Shown here: positions 52,081 to 60,738 of the stretch, one piece after another
How positions within the stretch are numbered: the first letter of the stretch is position 1
How the letters are laid out: every line of letters starts with the position of its first letter
NCBI GenBank assembly: GCA_052384575.1
Contig: JBQSUQ010000007.1
Origin: JBQSUQ01 sp052384575
Lineage (GTDB): Bacteria > Pseudomonadota > Gammaproteobacteria > Enterobacterales > Pasteurellaceae
DNA length: 64,000 bases
Strand: one strand, 5' to 3'
The notes under the pieces: model-generated
Told to the model about the DNA's origin: nothing
The model's input: only the letters and a program-made list of their open reading frames with translations
Databases searched by the model: none
Translations under genes and position numbers: made by a program

Positions 52081-52857
52081 ATGTTAGCTATTATTTCGCC
52101 CGCGAAAACATTGGATTATGAAAGTGCGGTGCCAAAATTTGAATTTTCACAACCGCAGTTGACGGCTCATAGTGCTGAGTTAATGGCAGTTTGTCGTGAC
52201 TTATCGCCAGCTCAGATTGCCTCTTTAATGTCTATTAGTGATAAATTGGCAACACTAAATACCGCACGTTTTGCTGAATGGGCAGTGGAACACAATGAGC
52301 AAAATTCACGCGCTGCGATTTATGCATTCAAAGGCGATGTTTATACTGGATTATCAGTTGAAGAGTTGAACTCACAAGATATTGCCTTTGCGCAACAACA
52401 TCTGCGCATGTTATCGGGATTATATGGCTTGTTGCGTCCTTTGGATCTAATGCAGCCTTATCGTTTAGAAATGGGCACGAAACTGGCTAATACAAGAGGT
52501 AAGGATTTGTATCAATTCTGGGGCGATATCGTAACTGAGCATTTACAACAAGCATTAGATCAACAAGGCGATAATGTGTTGATTAATTTAGCTTCTGATG
52601 AATATTATAAAGTCGTAAAACCTCATTTGTTGAACGCAAACATTATTAAACCTGTGTTTTTAGATGCGAAAGCTGGTAAGTTTAAAGTGATTAGTTTTTA
52701 TGCTAAAAAAGCCCGAGGTTTGATGTGCCGCTATATGATCCAAAATGCGTTAACAAAACCGGAACAGCTCAAAGCATTTAATTTAGAAGGTTATTGGTTC
52801 GATGAAGAGTCATCAACTGCACAGGAATGGATCTTCAAACGTGATAGAGGAGAATAA
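52081..52857 (+). CDS. yaaA: Peroxide stress protein YaaA (DUF328)
   Basis: A 258-residue protein. ATG 52081 follows GAGGATAGAT and gives the family N-terminus MLAIISPAKTLDYES. The conserved downstream YKVVKPHLL and FKVISFYAKKARGLMCRYM motifs are present. In E. coli YaaA is OxyR-induced and lowers free iron and hydroxyl-radical damage; the fold binds DNA. It ends 2 nt before the lipoprotein gene start. Confidence 0.93.
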   Translation: MLAIISPAKTLDYESAVPKFEFSQPQLTAHSAELMAVCRDLSPAQIASLMSISDKLATLNTARFAEWAVEHNEQNSRAAIYAFKGDVYTGLSVEELNSQDIAFAQQHLRMLSGLYGLLRPLDLMQPYRLEMGTKLANTRGKDLYQFWGDIVTEHLQQALDQQGDNVLINLASDEYYKVVKPHLLNANIIKPVFLDAKAGKFKVISFYAKKARGLMCRYMIQNALTKPEQLKAFNLEGYWFDEESSTAQEWIFKRDRGE

Positions 52858-52858
52858 A

Positions 52859-53461
52859 ATGTTAAAAAAATGCACCGCACTTTTTTCCATCTTATTGCTA
52901 TCAGGTTGCGCTATAAAGTCAAGCAAGCCAGAAGTGATTTCTGAAATGGTAAAATTGAATGTGCCGAAAGTTATTAAATATCATGAGTCGAGCTATCAGT
53001 TAAGAAATCAAAAAGATTTAGGCAGTATGGCACGCTATGTGTATTTTGAGAAAAAAGAGAATAATCAAAATTGGAAAAGTGCGGTGGAATTATTACATGA
53101 TCGTAATGCAGAAAAGATGGCATTATCCGATCGTATTCAGTTAAGAGAGAAAGTGTACAGAACTAATGGTGTTGAGCATTTTAATCTTAATTTAGAAGGG
53201 GATGATTTATACGCTTTTGTGATTTATTCACCTAATCCAAATCAAGCGAACTGGCAAGTTGAAGTAGCACGAGGTGCTGATGTTAAAGGCTGTGGATTCG
53301 TGCAGTTCCAATATTCAGTGAAAGTGCCACAATCTCATAAGCTGATGCAAATGGGGAAAGTTAAACTCATTGGTTATCTGAAAAAATACGCCATAGATAA
53401 AGAATTGGCGCGTTTACATGAATTAAAATGGGATTGGCAATGTGCAATGCCTGAAGGGTAG
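52859..53461 (+). CDS. Uncharacterised lipoprotein
   Basis: A 200-residue predicted lipoprotein with lipobox LLSGC (Cys at about residue 17). ATG 52859 follows GAGGAGAATAAA; an upstream in-frame codon lies inside yaaA. The mature part is charged with a central RYVYFEKKENNQNW region and one Cys near the C-terminus (WDWQCAMPEG) plus GCGF. No known domain recognised. A similar gene follows yaaA in H. influenzae (recalled). A USS encodes CTALF in the signal peptide. Confidence 0.7.
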   Translation: MLKKCTALFSILLLSGCAIKSSKPEVISEMVKLNVPKVIKYHESSYQLRNQKDLGSMARYVYFEKKENNQNWKSAVELLHDRNAEKMALSDRIQLREKVYRTNGVEHFNLNLEGDDLYAFVIYSPNPNQANWQVEVARGADVKGCGFVQFQYSVKVPQSHKLMQMGKVKLIGYLKKYAIDKELARLHELKWDWQCAMPEG

Positions 53462-53588
53462 AATAATCTTTGATTTTTAGCAAAAAATGATGAAAATCTG
53501 CTAAAATATAGTAGAGGCTAACCGCTGAATAGTGTAAGCTTAGCGACACGATTTTCTCGGATTTCATTTAAGTTTAAAGGTAAATATT

Positions 53589-54554
53589 ATGATCAAAAAA
53601 ATTGCAGTCTTAACAAGTGGTGGCGATGCACCAGGTATGAATGCCGCAATTCGTGCTGTTGTGCGTACCGCTTTACATGAAGGCTTAGAAGTTTATGGTA
53701 TTCGTGATGGTTATCAAGGTTTATACCATAACAAAATTACTCAATTAAACCGCTTTAGTGTATCTGATATTATTACTCATGGTGGTACGTTCTTAGGTTC
53801 TGCGCGTTTTCCTGAGTTTAAAAAGCCAGAAGTGCGTGCAAAATGTGCGGAAATTTTACGTTCTCATGGTATTGATGCATTAGTGGTTATTGGCGGTGAT
53901 GGTTCTTATACTGGTGCTAAATTATTAACTGAAGAACATGGTTTCCCTTGTATTGGTATTCCTGGCACCATTGATAATGATATTCCTGGTACAGACTATA
54001 CTATTGGCTATCAAACCGCATTAGAAACCGCAGTACTTGCAATTGACCGTTTACGTGATACAAGTAGCTCACACCATCGTATTTCTATTTTAGAAATCAT
54101 GGGGCGTCATTGTAGCGATTTAACAATTAACGCAGCGATTGCTGGTGGTTGTGAATATGCGATTGCACCAGAAGTGGGTTTTGATAAAGAAGAATTAATT
54201 GAAGAAATTGAGCGCAGTTTTGCCAATGGTAAAAGCCATGCAATCATTGCGATCACAGAATTAATCACAGATGTTCATCAATTGGCAAAAGATATTGAAG
54301 CACGCGTGGGCAATGAAACACGTGCAACCGTATTGGGCCATATTCAACGTGGTGGTTCACCTTGTGCATTTGACCGTATCCTTGCTTCTCGCATGGGGGT
54401 CTATGCAGTGGAATTATTACTACAAGGTGAAAAAGGTCGTTGTATTGGTATTCAAAATGAACATTTAGTTCATCACGACATTATTGATGCAATTGATAAT
54501 ATGCGTCGTCCATTCAAAGCTGAATTATTAGAAGTATCAAAACGTTTAGTTTAA
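53589..54554 (+). CDS. pfkA: ATP-dependent 6-phosphofructokinase
   Basis: A 321-residue class A PFK, the committed step of glycolysis. ATP-binding TSGGDAPGMNAAIRA at the N-terminus, GGDGSYTGA near residue 102, catalytic Asp in GTIDNDIPGTDYTIGY and effector-site residues are present. The length is typical of the allosteric bacterial enzyme. ATG follows AAAGGTAAATATT. A hairpin terminator shared with queE follows. Confidence 0.97.
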   Translation: MIKKIAVLTSGGDAPGMNAAIRAVVRTALHEGLEVYGIRDGYQGLYHNKITQLNRFSVSDIITHGGTFLGSARFPEFKKPEVRAKCAEILRSHGIDALVVIGGDGSYTGAKLLTEEHGFPCIGIPGTIDNDIPGTDYTIGYQTALETAVLAIDRLRDTSSSHHRISILEIMGRHCSDLTINAAIAGGCEYAIAPEVGFDKEELIEEIERSFANGKSHAIIAITELITDVHQLAKDIEARVGNETRATVLGHIQRGGSPCAFDRILASRMGVYAVELLLQGEKGRCIGIQNEHLVHHDIIDAIDNMRRPFKAELLEVSKRLV

Positions 54555-54568
54555 TTCTATTCAGCAAC

Positions 54569-54598
54569 AAAAATCCCACTTATTAGTGGGATTTTTTT
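54569..54598. terminator. Bidirectional terminator between pfkA and queE
   Basis: AAATCCCACT (54571-54580) and AGTGGGATTT (54585-54594) with a 4-nt loop and flanking A and T runs. Confidence 0.92.
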
Positions 54599-55247
54599 AT
54601 TCAATACCAATCAGCTTATGTGTCTGAATACTGAGTTGCCATTTTTGTTTATTTGGGCGTTGATTAAGCATCCCTAATTGGCTAATTGTTTCTAACAAAT
54701 TCATTTCACCATTGATTTCACAAGGGGAAAGGTAATAGTGATTAGCCTGAATTTTCTGTTCGATTTGCTCACAAAATGTTAGTACATCGCCATCAGCTAC
54801 AATGCGTACTTCATGGGCAAAAGGAATACAACGTTGTTGATATTTTTCTTGATACATTCGCTTTGGGCTAGTCGCAATGTAATCAATTTGTGGCGGGATC
54901 TCTTTTAATCCATTGGTTTCAATGGCGAGAAAATAGCCTTCAGTTTTCAGCTGATCAAGCAATAAGGATAAGCTTGGCTGAATGGTCGGTTCTCCACCGG
55001 TAATAATAATATTCTTTGCTGAAAATGACCGCACTTTTTGTAAAATGGCTTGCAATGTCCATTGTTTAAATTGGTTGTAGTTAGTATCACACCAAGGACA
55101 AGTGAGATTACATTTACCAAAACGTACAAAAATGCTAGGCATCCCTGTATTGAAACCTTCGCCTTGTAAACTTTCAAAAATCTCCACAATTGGATAACTT
55201 GGATTAGAAATCAGCGCCACTTTATGATTTGATGTAGAATAAGTCAT
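54597..55247 (-). CDS. queE: 7-carboxy-7-deazaguanine synthase
   Basis: A 216-residue radical SAM enzyme converting 6-carboxytetrahydropterin to 7-carboxy-7-deazaguanine on the queuosine pathway. The cluster motif CNLTCPWC is at residues about 47-54, preceded by the QueE-specific EIFESLQGEGFNTGMPSIFVRFG. NIIITGGEPTIQP matches the SAM GGE motif. It is the third gene of the queC-queD-queE operon (5 bp after queD) and should be under the preQ1 riboswitch. Confidence 0.95.
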   Translation of the reverse strand: MTYSTSNHKVALISNPSYPIVEIFESLQGEGFNTGMPSIFVRFGKCNLTCPWCDTNYNQFKQWTLQAILQKVRSFSAKNIIITGGEPTIQPSLSLLLDQLKTEGYFLAIETNGLKEIPPQIDYIATSPKRMYQEKYQQRCIPFAHEVRIVADGDVLTFCEQIEQKIQANHYYLSPCEINGEMNLLETISQLGMLNQRPNKQKWQLSIQTHKLIGIE

Positions 55248-55252
55248 TGTTA

Positions 55253-55672
55253 TTATTCGCGGTATTCACAGAATGAAGTGGGAGTTTCCCATAAACGAAT
55301 AGCGGAAATAGGCAATTCAGCTTTTAATCGGTTAAACATAAAGCGAGCCATCTCTTCTGCGGTTGTGCGTGTTGGGATACCAAATGTTTTAGAATTTAAC
55401 TCATTGAGTAAATTGGCAATTTTACATTCTCTTTCGCTGGTAGTATCGTAAATAAAAGCATGATCCATAGGGTCTAAAATTGCTTTTTGTACAACAGATT
55501 TGAGATCAGAAAAATCAATCACCATGCCTTTTTTGGCACCATCGGCAACTAAATCACCACTGACTTCTACTTGTAGTTTATAAGTATGACCATGTAAATT
55601 TTGGCATTTCCCATCATGTCCGTCCAAGATGTGAGCCATATCAAAACTAAATTCTTTAGAAACTTTAAACAT
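55253..55672 (-). CDS. queD: 6-carboxytetrahydropterin synthase
   Basis: A 139-residue member of the PTPS/QueD family, converting dihydroneopterin triphosphate to 6-carboxytetrahydropterin. ATG 55672 is preferred because FKVSKEFSFDMAH is the family N-terminus. A longer ATG start (55711) would add 13 unconserved residues and overlap queC by 26 nt. Zinc ligands are in FDMAHILDGHDGKCQNLHGHTY, and the catalytic Cys is in DGKCQNL. A USS directly upstream supplies the only purine-rich stretch (GCGGTG) as a possible ribosome binding site. Confidence 0.93.
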   Translation of the reverse strand: MFKVSKEFSFDMAHILDGHDGKCQNLHGHTYKLQVEVSGDLVADGAKKGMVIDFSDLKSVVQKAILDPMDHAFIYDTTSERECKIANLLNELNSKTFGIPTRTTAEEMARFMFNRLKAELPISAIRLWETPTSFCEYRE

Positions 55673-55685
55673 TTTCACCGCACTT

Positions 55686-56354
55686 TTATTTTTTAGATTG
55701 TAAATATTCATTTAAGCCATTTTCACGCAGCACGCAGCTTGGGCATTCCCCGCAGCCACCATCAACCCCAATGTAGCAAGTATGTGAATAACGACGGACA
55801 TAATCTAACGCCCCTAATTCATCCGCGAGTTGCCACGTTTGAGCTTTGGTAAGATACATTAACGGAGTGCGAATGTTGAAATTATAATCCATTGCAAGAT
55901 TAAGCGTGACATTCATTGATTTGATAAATATGTCTCGACAATCGGGATAACCGCTGAAATCCGTTTCGCATACGCCCGTAATAATATCGCTAATACCTTG
56001 CCCTTTGGCATAAATAGCCGCGTAAAGTAAAAACAAGGCATTGCGGCCGTCCACAAAAGTATTTGGCATGCCTTTATCATCTGTCTTAATTTCACTGTCG
56101 CTCATCATCGCATTATGAGTGATGGCTTTAATAACACTCGTATCGATAAGAGTTTGCTTCACGCCGAGATCTTGCGCTATCCAACGCGCTTTTTCTAATT
56201 CAATATGATGACGTTGACCATATTGGAAAGTGACTGCTTCAACATTTTCTGTGCCATATTCTTGAATAGCTTGAATTAAACAAGTGGTGGAATCTTGTCC
56301 GCCAGAAAAGATAACAACCGCTTTACGATCGCGGTTTGGGTTAAAGAGTTGCAT
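55686..56354 (-). CDS. queC: 7-cyano-7-deazaguanine synthase
   Basis: A 222-residue ATP-dependent enzyme making preQ0 from 7-carboxy-7-deazaguanine and ammonia. The PP-loop motif SGGQDSTTCL is near residue 18, and the C-terminal zinc cysteines CYIGVDGGCGECPSC are intact. ATG 56354 lies 5 nt after AAGGA, which is the 3' end of the riboswitch, so translation is directly controlled by ligand. It is the first gene of the operon. Confidence 0.95.
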   Translation of the reverse strand: MQLFNPNRDRKAVVIFSGGQDSTTCLIQAIQEYGTENVEAVTFQYGQRHHIELEKARWIAQDLGVKQTLIDTSVIKAITHNAMMSDSEIKTDDKGMPNTFVDGRNALFLLYAAIYAKGQGISDIITGVCETDFSGYPDCRDIFIKSMNVTLNLAMDYNFNIRTPLMYLTKAQTWQLADELGALDYVRRYSHTCYIGVDGGCGECPSCVLRENGLNEYLQSKK

Positions 56355-56358
56355 AATT

Positions 56359-56397
56359 TTCCTTAGTTTTTTTACGTGGGAGGTTTTCGAACCACGA
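56359..56397 (-). promoter_or_regulatory. preQ1-I riboswitch controlling queC translation
   Basis: On the minus strand CGTGG (56392-56396) and CCACG (56375-56379) form P1 around a loop with GGTTCG and CCTCC, followed by the A-rich tail AAAAAAACTAAGGA that ends in the queC Shine-Dalgarno. This is the compact preQ1-I pattern. The tail folds back into the P1 minor groove and pairs with the loop, hiding AAGGA when preQ1 is bound. Confidence 0.88.
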
Positions 56398-56454
56398 AGA
56401 TGTTGAATTATTGATTAATAAATGTGCGGTGGATTTTAGCAAAGTTTTCAATAA

Positions 56455-56494
56455 AATCAAATAAAAACAGACCGCACTTTGCAGTACGGTCTGC
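56455..56494 (-). terminator. USS-dyad terminator of gapA
   Basis: CAGACCGCACT (56468-56478) pairs with AGTACGGTCTG (56483-56493) with one mismatch caused by a decayed USS arm (AGTACGGT). T-rich sequence follows on the minus strand. Confidence 0.82.
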
Positions 56495-56512
56495 GATTAG
56501 AATAAGCTTAGA

Positions 56513-57532
56513 TTAGCCTTTGTAGTTGTGAACTAAAGCAACTAAGTCTAATACTTTGTTTGAGTAACCAGTTTCGTTGTCATACCAAGAAACTAATTTA
56601 ACGAATGTATCAGTTAATGCGATACCTGCGTCTGCGTCGAATACAGAAGTTTCAACTGCACCGTTGAAGTCTGTAGAAACAACAGCATCTTCAGTGTAAC
56701 CTAAAACGCCTTTTAATTCGCCGTTGAAAGTTTTACCTTCAGCTGCATCTTTAACTGCTTTCTTGATTTCTTCATAGCTTGCTGCTTTTTCTAAGTTTAC
56801 AGTTAAGTCAACTACAGATACGTTTGGAGTAGGAACGCGGAACGCCATACCTGTTAATTTGCCGTTTAATGCTGGTAATACTTTACCTACAGCTTTTGCA
56901 GCACCAGTTGAAGATGGGATGATGTTTTGTGACGCACCACGACCACCGCGCCAGTCTTTAGCAGATGGACCATCTACAGTTTTTTGAGTTGCTGTAGTTG
57001 CGTGAACAGTTGTCATTAAACCATCTTTGATACCGAAAGTTTCGTGGATAACACGTGCTAAAGGTGCTAAACAGTTAGTTGTACAAGAAGCGTTAGAAAC
57101 GATGTCTTGACCTGCATAATCTTGGAAGTTTACACCACGAACGAACATTGGTGTGCTGTCTTTAGATGGACCAGTTAAAACAACTTTTTTCGCACCAGCT
57201 GTGATGTGTTTGCGAGCTGTTTCATCAGTTAAGAAGATACCAGTTGCTTCAACTGCGATATCAACACCGATTTCGTTCCATTTTAAGTTTGCTGGATCGC
57301 GCTCTGCAGTTACACGGATAGTTTTACCGTTAACGATTAGGTTACCATCTTTAACTTCAACAGAACCGTCAAAACGACCATGAGTTGAATCGTATTTTAA
57401 CATGTAAGCCATGTAATCAACGTCGATTAAGTCGTTGATACCTACAACTTCGATATCATCACGAAGTTGTGCAGCGCGGAATACGATACGGCCGATACGA
57501 CCAAAACCATTGATACCAATTTTAATTGCCAT
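56513..57532 (-). CDS. gapA: Glyceraldehyde-3-phosphate dehydrogenase
   Basis: A 339-residue NAD-dependent glycolytic dehydrogenase. NAD-binding GINGFGRIGRIVFRAA at the N-terminus, catalytic Cys in SNASCTTNCLAPLA near residue 155, and substrate-binding residues further on are intact. Strong codon bias marks high expression. A CRP/Fnr-like dyad lies about 140 bp upstream. The gene faces away from gmk. Confidence 0.97.
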   Translation of the reverse strand: MAIKIGINGFGRIGRIVFRAAQLRDDIEVVGINDLIDVDYMAYMLKYDSTHGRFDGSVEVKDGNLIVNGKTIRVTAERDPANLKWNEIGVDIAVEATGIFLTDETARKHITAGAKKVVLTGPSKDSTPMFVRGVNFQDYAGQDIVSNASCTTNCLAPLARVIHETFGIKDGLMTTVHATTATQKTVDGPSAKDWRGGRGASQNIIPSSTGAAKAVGKVLPALNGKLTGMAFRVPTPNVSVVDLTVNLEKAASYEEIKKAVKDAAEGKTFNGELKGVLGYTEDAVVSTDFNGAVETSVFDADAGIALTDTFVKLVSWYDNETGYSNKVLDLVALVHNYKG

Positions 57533-57850
57533 AAGTTTTTCACCTATATTTAAAGTTAAACAAAATTTATTACAGTTTGTCGCTTTTAAAAGTCAACTTG
57601 CTGTCACGTCGAGATTATAGCACGATTTCAGTTTATAACGAAACGGAAAGACATAATACAACACAATGATTTTGTGATCTATATCAAATTTTTAGTGGAT
57701 GAATAACAAGAAATTTTAAATCTATTAACGAATAAAAATAAGAAACCAGTTTTTTATAAAAAAATTATATTTTTCACCGCACTTTTGATGAAATTTATCC
57801 TTTTTATGAGGCATAATAAGATGGTGAAATTAAATAAGTGGGAGCAAATT
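57533..57850. promoter_or_regulatory. Divergent promoter region between gapA and gmk
   Basis: A 318-base gene-free stretch, A/T-rich, with one USS near 57776 and a CRP/Fnr-like dyad at 57673-57688. No tRNA, small ORF or riboswitch is evident. Confidence 0.6.
57673..57688. promoter_or_regulatory. CRP/Fnr-like dyad upstream of gapA
   Basis: TGTGA-N6-TCAAA matches CRP at 9 of 10. Shifted by one base, GTGAT-N4-ATCAA (57674-57687) matches Fnr at 9 of 10. One sequence could therefore serve either regulator. Confidence 0.6.
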
Positions 57851-58477
57851 ATGTCACAAGGGAATCTTTATATTCTGTCAGCACCAAGTGGCGCGGGAAA
57901 ATCTTCATTAATTTCAGCTTTGTTAAAACAAGACGAGCAGAAAAAAACGATGGTGTCGGTTTCGCATACAACGCGTCAACCCAGACCTGGAGAGGAAGAT
58001 GGCGTACATTATTATTTTGTATCGGTGGATGAATTTGAACAGCTGATCGCACAAAATGTGTTTTTAGAATATGCCAAGGTTTTCGGTGGCAATTATTATG
58101 GCACTTCATTGCGAGCTATTGAGCAAAATTTGGCCCAAGGTATTGATGTTTTCCTTGATATTGACTGGCAAGGTGCGCAACAAATTCGAGAGAAAGTGCC
58201 TTCAGTCAAAAGTATTTTTATTTTACCCCCTTCATTGACTGAATTAGAGCGTCGTTTGATTGGTCGAGGTCAAGATAGTGCGGAAGTGATTGCCGATCGT
58301 ATGTCAAAAGCAATAAGTGAAATTTCGCATTACAATGAATATGATTATGTGATTGTAAATGATGATTTTGAACAGGCATTATGCGAATTAAAAGCGATTT
58401 TAACTGCTGAAAAATTGACGATGAATTATCAACAACGGGAAAATCAGTGCTTAATCGCAGAATTGCTAGCAAAATAG
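57851..58477 (+). CDS. gmk: Guanylate kinase
   Basis: A 208-residue enzyme converting GMP to GDP. ATG 57851 is chosen because GGAGCAAATT precedes it and MSQGNLYILSAPSGAGKSSL is the family start; upstream in-frame codons add 22 residues that are not conserved. The P-loop APSGAGKSSL is at residues 11-20. HTTRQPRPGEEDGVHYYFV binds GMP. It begins the gmk-rpoZ-spoT-recG run. Confidence 0.97.
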   Translation: MSQGNLYILSAPSGAGKSSLISALLKQDEQKKTMVSVSHTTRQPRPGEEDGVHYYFVSVDEFEQLIAQNVFLEYAKVFGGNYYGTSLRAIEQNLAQGIDVFLDIDWQGAQQIREKVPSVKSIFILPPSLTELERRLIGRGQDSAEVIADRMSKAISEISHYNEYDYVIVNDDFEQALCELKAILTAEKLTMNYQQRENQCLIAELLAK

Positions 58478-58537
58478 ACCACACTTTAGTATTATATTTC
58501 CCCTTATTTTAAAAATACGAATGAATTGGAGTAAAAT

Positions 58538-58801
58538 ATGGCTCGTGTTACTGTGCAAGATGCAGTAGAAAAAATTGGCAACCGTTTTGATTTAATTTTA
58601 GTTGCAGCTCGTCGTGCAAGACAATTACAACTTCATCAAAGTGAACCTTTGGTGCCAGAAGATAACGACAAACCAACAGTGATTGCGTTGCGTGAGATTG
58701 AAAAAGGTTTAATTAACAATGACATTATGAATGCGCAAGAGCGTCAAGATGTTTTTGTTTATGAAGAAAAAACACAAGCAGCCGCTTTTGTTACTGAATA
58801 A
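58538..58801 (+). CDS. rpoZ: RNA polymerase omega subunit
   Basis: An 87-residue omega protein. MARVTVQDAVEKIGNRFDLILVAARRARQLQ contains the conserved NRF-LVAARRARQL core that clamps beta-prime. It forms part of ppGpp site 1, so its place directly before spoT has functional sense. ATG follows TTGGAGTAAAAT. A USS follows the stop. Confidence 0.97.
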   Translation: MARVTVQDAVEKIGNRFDLILVAARRARQLQLHQSEPLVPEDNDKPTVIALREIEKGLINNDIMNAQERQDVFVYEEKTQAAAFVTE

Positions 58802-58855
58802 GTGCGGTCTTTTTTCACCTCATTTTAGGCTTGTTATTTGAACAGGGGGTTGGTA

Positions 58856-60736
58856 ATGCATTTTTTTGAACCTTTAAATAAAATCATCCAACAATATTTA
58901 CCCGAAGAGCAGATTGATCTGATTAAGCGTGCTTTTGTTATTGCAAAAGACGGACATGAAGGTCAATTTCGTTCAAGTGGCGAGCCTTACATCACCCATC
59001 CTGTTGCAGTTGCTTGCATTATTGCAGAAATGCGCCTTGATCATGAAGCCATTATGGCGGCGTTGTTGCATGATGTGATTGAAGATACTCCCTACACAGA
59101 ACAACAATTAACGGACGAATTTGGTCATAGCGTTGCTGATATTGTGGATGGCGTATCTAAATTAGATAAACTAAAATTTAGAACACGTCAGGAAGCGCAA
59201 GCCGAAAGTTTTCGCAAAATGATTTTGGCGATGACCAAAGATATTCGTGTGGTTTTGATTAAATTAGCTGACCGCACACATAATATGCAAACGTTGGGCG
59301 CATTACGTCCTGATAAACGTCGCCGTATTGCTAAAGAAACCCTTGAAATTTATAGCCCGTTAGCCCACCGTCTTGGTATTGAAAACATTAAAAACAAGTT
59401 AGAAGATCTTTGTTTTCAAGCCATGTATCCTCAGCGTTATGCGGTATTGCAAAAAGTATTGCAAATTATCCGAGGTAAACACCAAGAGCTTATTCAACCT
59501 ATTATTGATGAATTACAACAGCGCTTACAATCTGTCGGAATTGCTGCTCGTGTATTTGGGCAAGAAAAGCCTCAGTTTTATATTTATCAAAATATGAAAC
59601 AGCGAGAGCAAGAATTTCGTTCTCTTTTAGATATTTATGATTTCCGCGTTATTGTAAATACCGTAGATGATTGCTACCGCACATTAGGGCAGGTGCATCA
59701 TTTATATAAACCAAAAGCCAGATACATTAAAGATTATATCGCTGTGCCTAAAGCCAATGGTTACCAAGCGTTACATACTTCAACCATAGGTCCAAAAGGC
59801 GTACCTGTTGAAGTGCAAATTCGTACTGAAGAAATGGATCGTATGGCAGAAATGGGCATCACGGCGCATTGGGTCTATAAAAAAGATGGTAAAAATGATG
59901 CCACTACGCCACAAATTAAGGCGCAACGTTGGCTACAAAATATCATTGAATTACAACAAAGTGCGGGTAATTCTTTTGAATTTATTGAAAGTGTAAAATC
60001 AGATTTATTTTCACACGAGATCTATGTGTTTACGCCTAAAGGACGCATTATTGAATTACCAAGAGGCGCGACTGCTGTGGATTTTGCTTATGCAGTACAT
60101 ACTGATGTGGGTAATCATTGTGTTGCAGCAAAAGTTGAACGTATGGATTATTCGCTTTCTCAACCGCTGGTGTCTGGTCAAACTGTTGATATTGTGACTT
60201 CCCCAAAAGCCAAACCGCAAGCAAGTTGGCTCAATTTTGTGGTAACAGGAAAAGCACGCTCTACAATTCGTCAAGTATTAAAAACGTTAGAAGAACAAAA
60301 TACACATTCTTCTCTTCAAAATAAGAACTATGTATTGGCAGATTGTTGTCATCCTGTGTTTGGTGATCCTGTTTTTGCTTATGAAAACCATCAGAATGAA
60401 CTAGTTGTTCACCATGAAAATTGTGCCACGCTATTACGCCATGGCCAAGATTTACAAGTATTCAGTTGGGATGAGCATTTTTCTTCAGTGCAATTTGAAG
60501 CTGAATTACGTATCGAAATGGTCGATCAAAGAGCTTTGGGAAATATTATGTCAGTGGTTTCAGCTGCGCAAAGTAATATCCATAGCGTTTGGACTGAAGA
60601 AGATGGGGAACAATGTTTAGTCATCCTTGTGTTAACCACATCAAATTTAAAACAACTTGTCAAAGTGATGCGTAAAATTGAAAATATTACCGGTGTAACT
60701 TCGGTTAAACGTAATATTAATGCACTCACAGATTAG
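58856..60736 (+). CDS. spoT: Bifunctional (p)ppGpp synthetase/hydrolase SpoT
   Basis: A 626-residue RelA/SpoT homologue. ATG 58856 is preferred (MHFFEPLNKIIQQYL); an upstream in-frame codon adds six unconserved residues. The hydrolase HD motif is intact (IMAALLHDVIEDT near residue 73). The synthetase region (KPKARYIKDYIAVPKANGYQALHT) is followed by a TGS domain (VFTPKGRIIELPRGATAVDFAYAVH) and a C-terminal ACT. It stops 2 nt before recG. Confidence 0.96.
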   Translation: MHFFEPLNKIIQQYLPEEQIDLIKRAFVIAKDGHEGQFRSSGEPYITHPVAVACIIAEMRLDHEAIMAALLHDVIEDTPYTEQQLTDEFGHSVADIVDGVSKLDKLKFRTRQEAQAESFRKMILAMTKDIRVVLIKLADRTHNMQTLGALRPDKRRRIAKETLEIYSPLAHRLGIENIKNKLEDLCFQAMYPQRYAVLQKVLQIIRGKHQELIQPIIDELQQRLQSVGIAARVFGQEKPQFYIYQNMKQREQEFRSLLDIYDFRVIVNTVDDCYRTLGQVHHLYKPKARYIKDYIAVPKANGYQALHTSTIGPKGVPVEVQIRTEEMDRMAEMGITAHWVYKKDGKNDATTPQIKAQRWLQNIIELQQSAGNSFEFIESVKSDLFSHEIYVFTPKGRIIELPRGATAVDFAYAVHTDVGNHCVAAKVERMDYSLSQPLVSGQTVDIVTSPKAKPQASWLNFVVTGKARSTIRQVLKTLEEQNTHSSLQNKNYVLADCCHPVFGDPVFAYENHQNELVVHHENCATLLRHGQDLQVFSWDEHFSSVQFEAELRIEMVDQRALGNIMSVVSAAQSNIHSVWTEEDGEQCLVILVLTTSNLKQLVKVMRKIENITGVTSVKRNINALTD

Positions 60737-60738
60737 TT

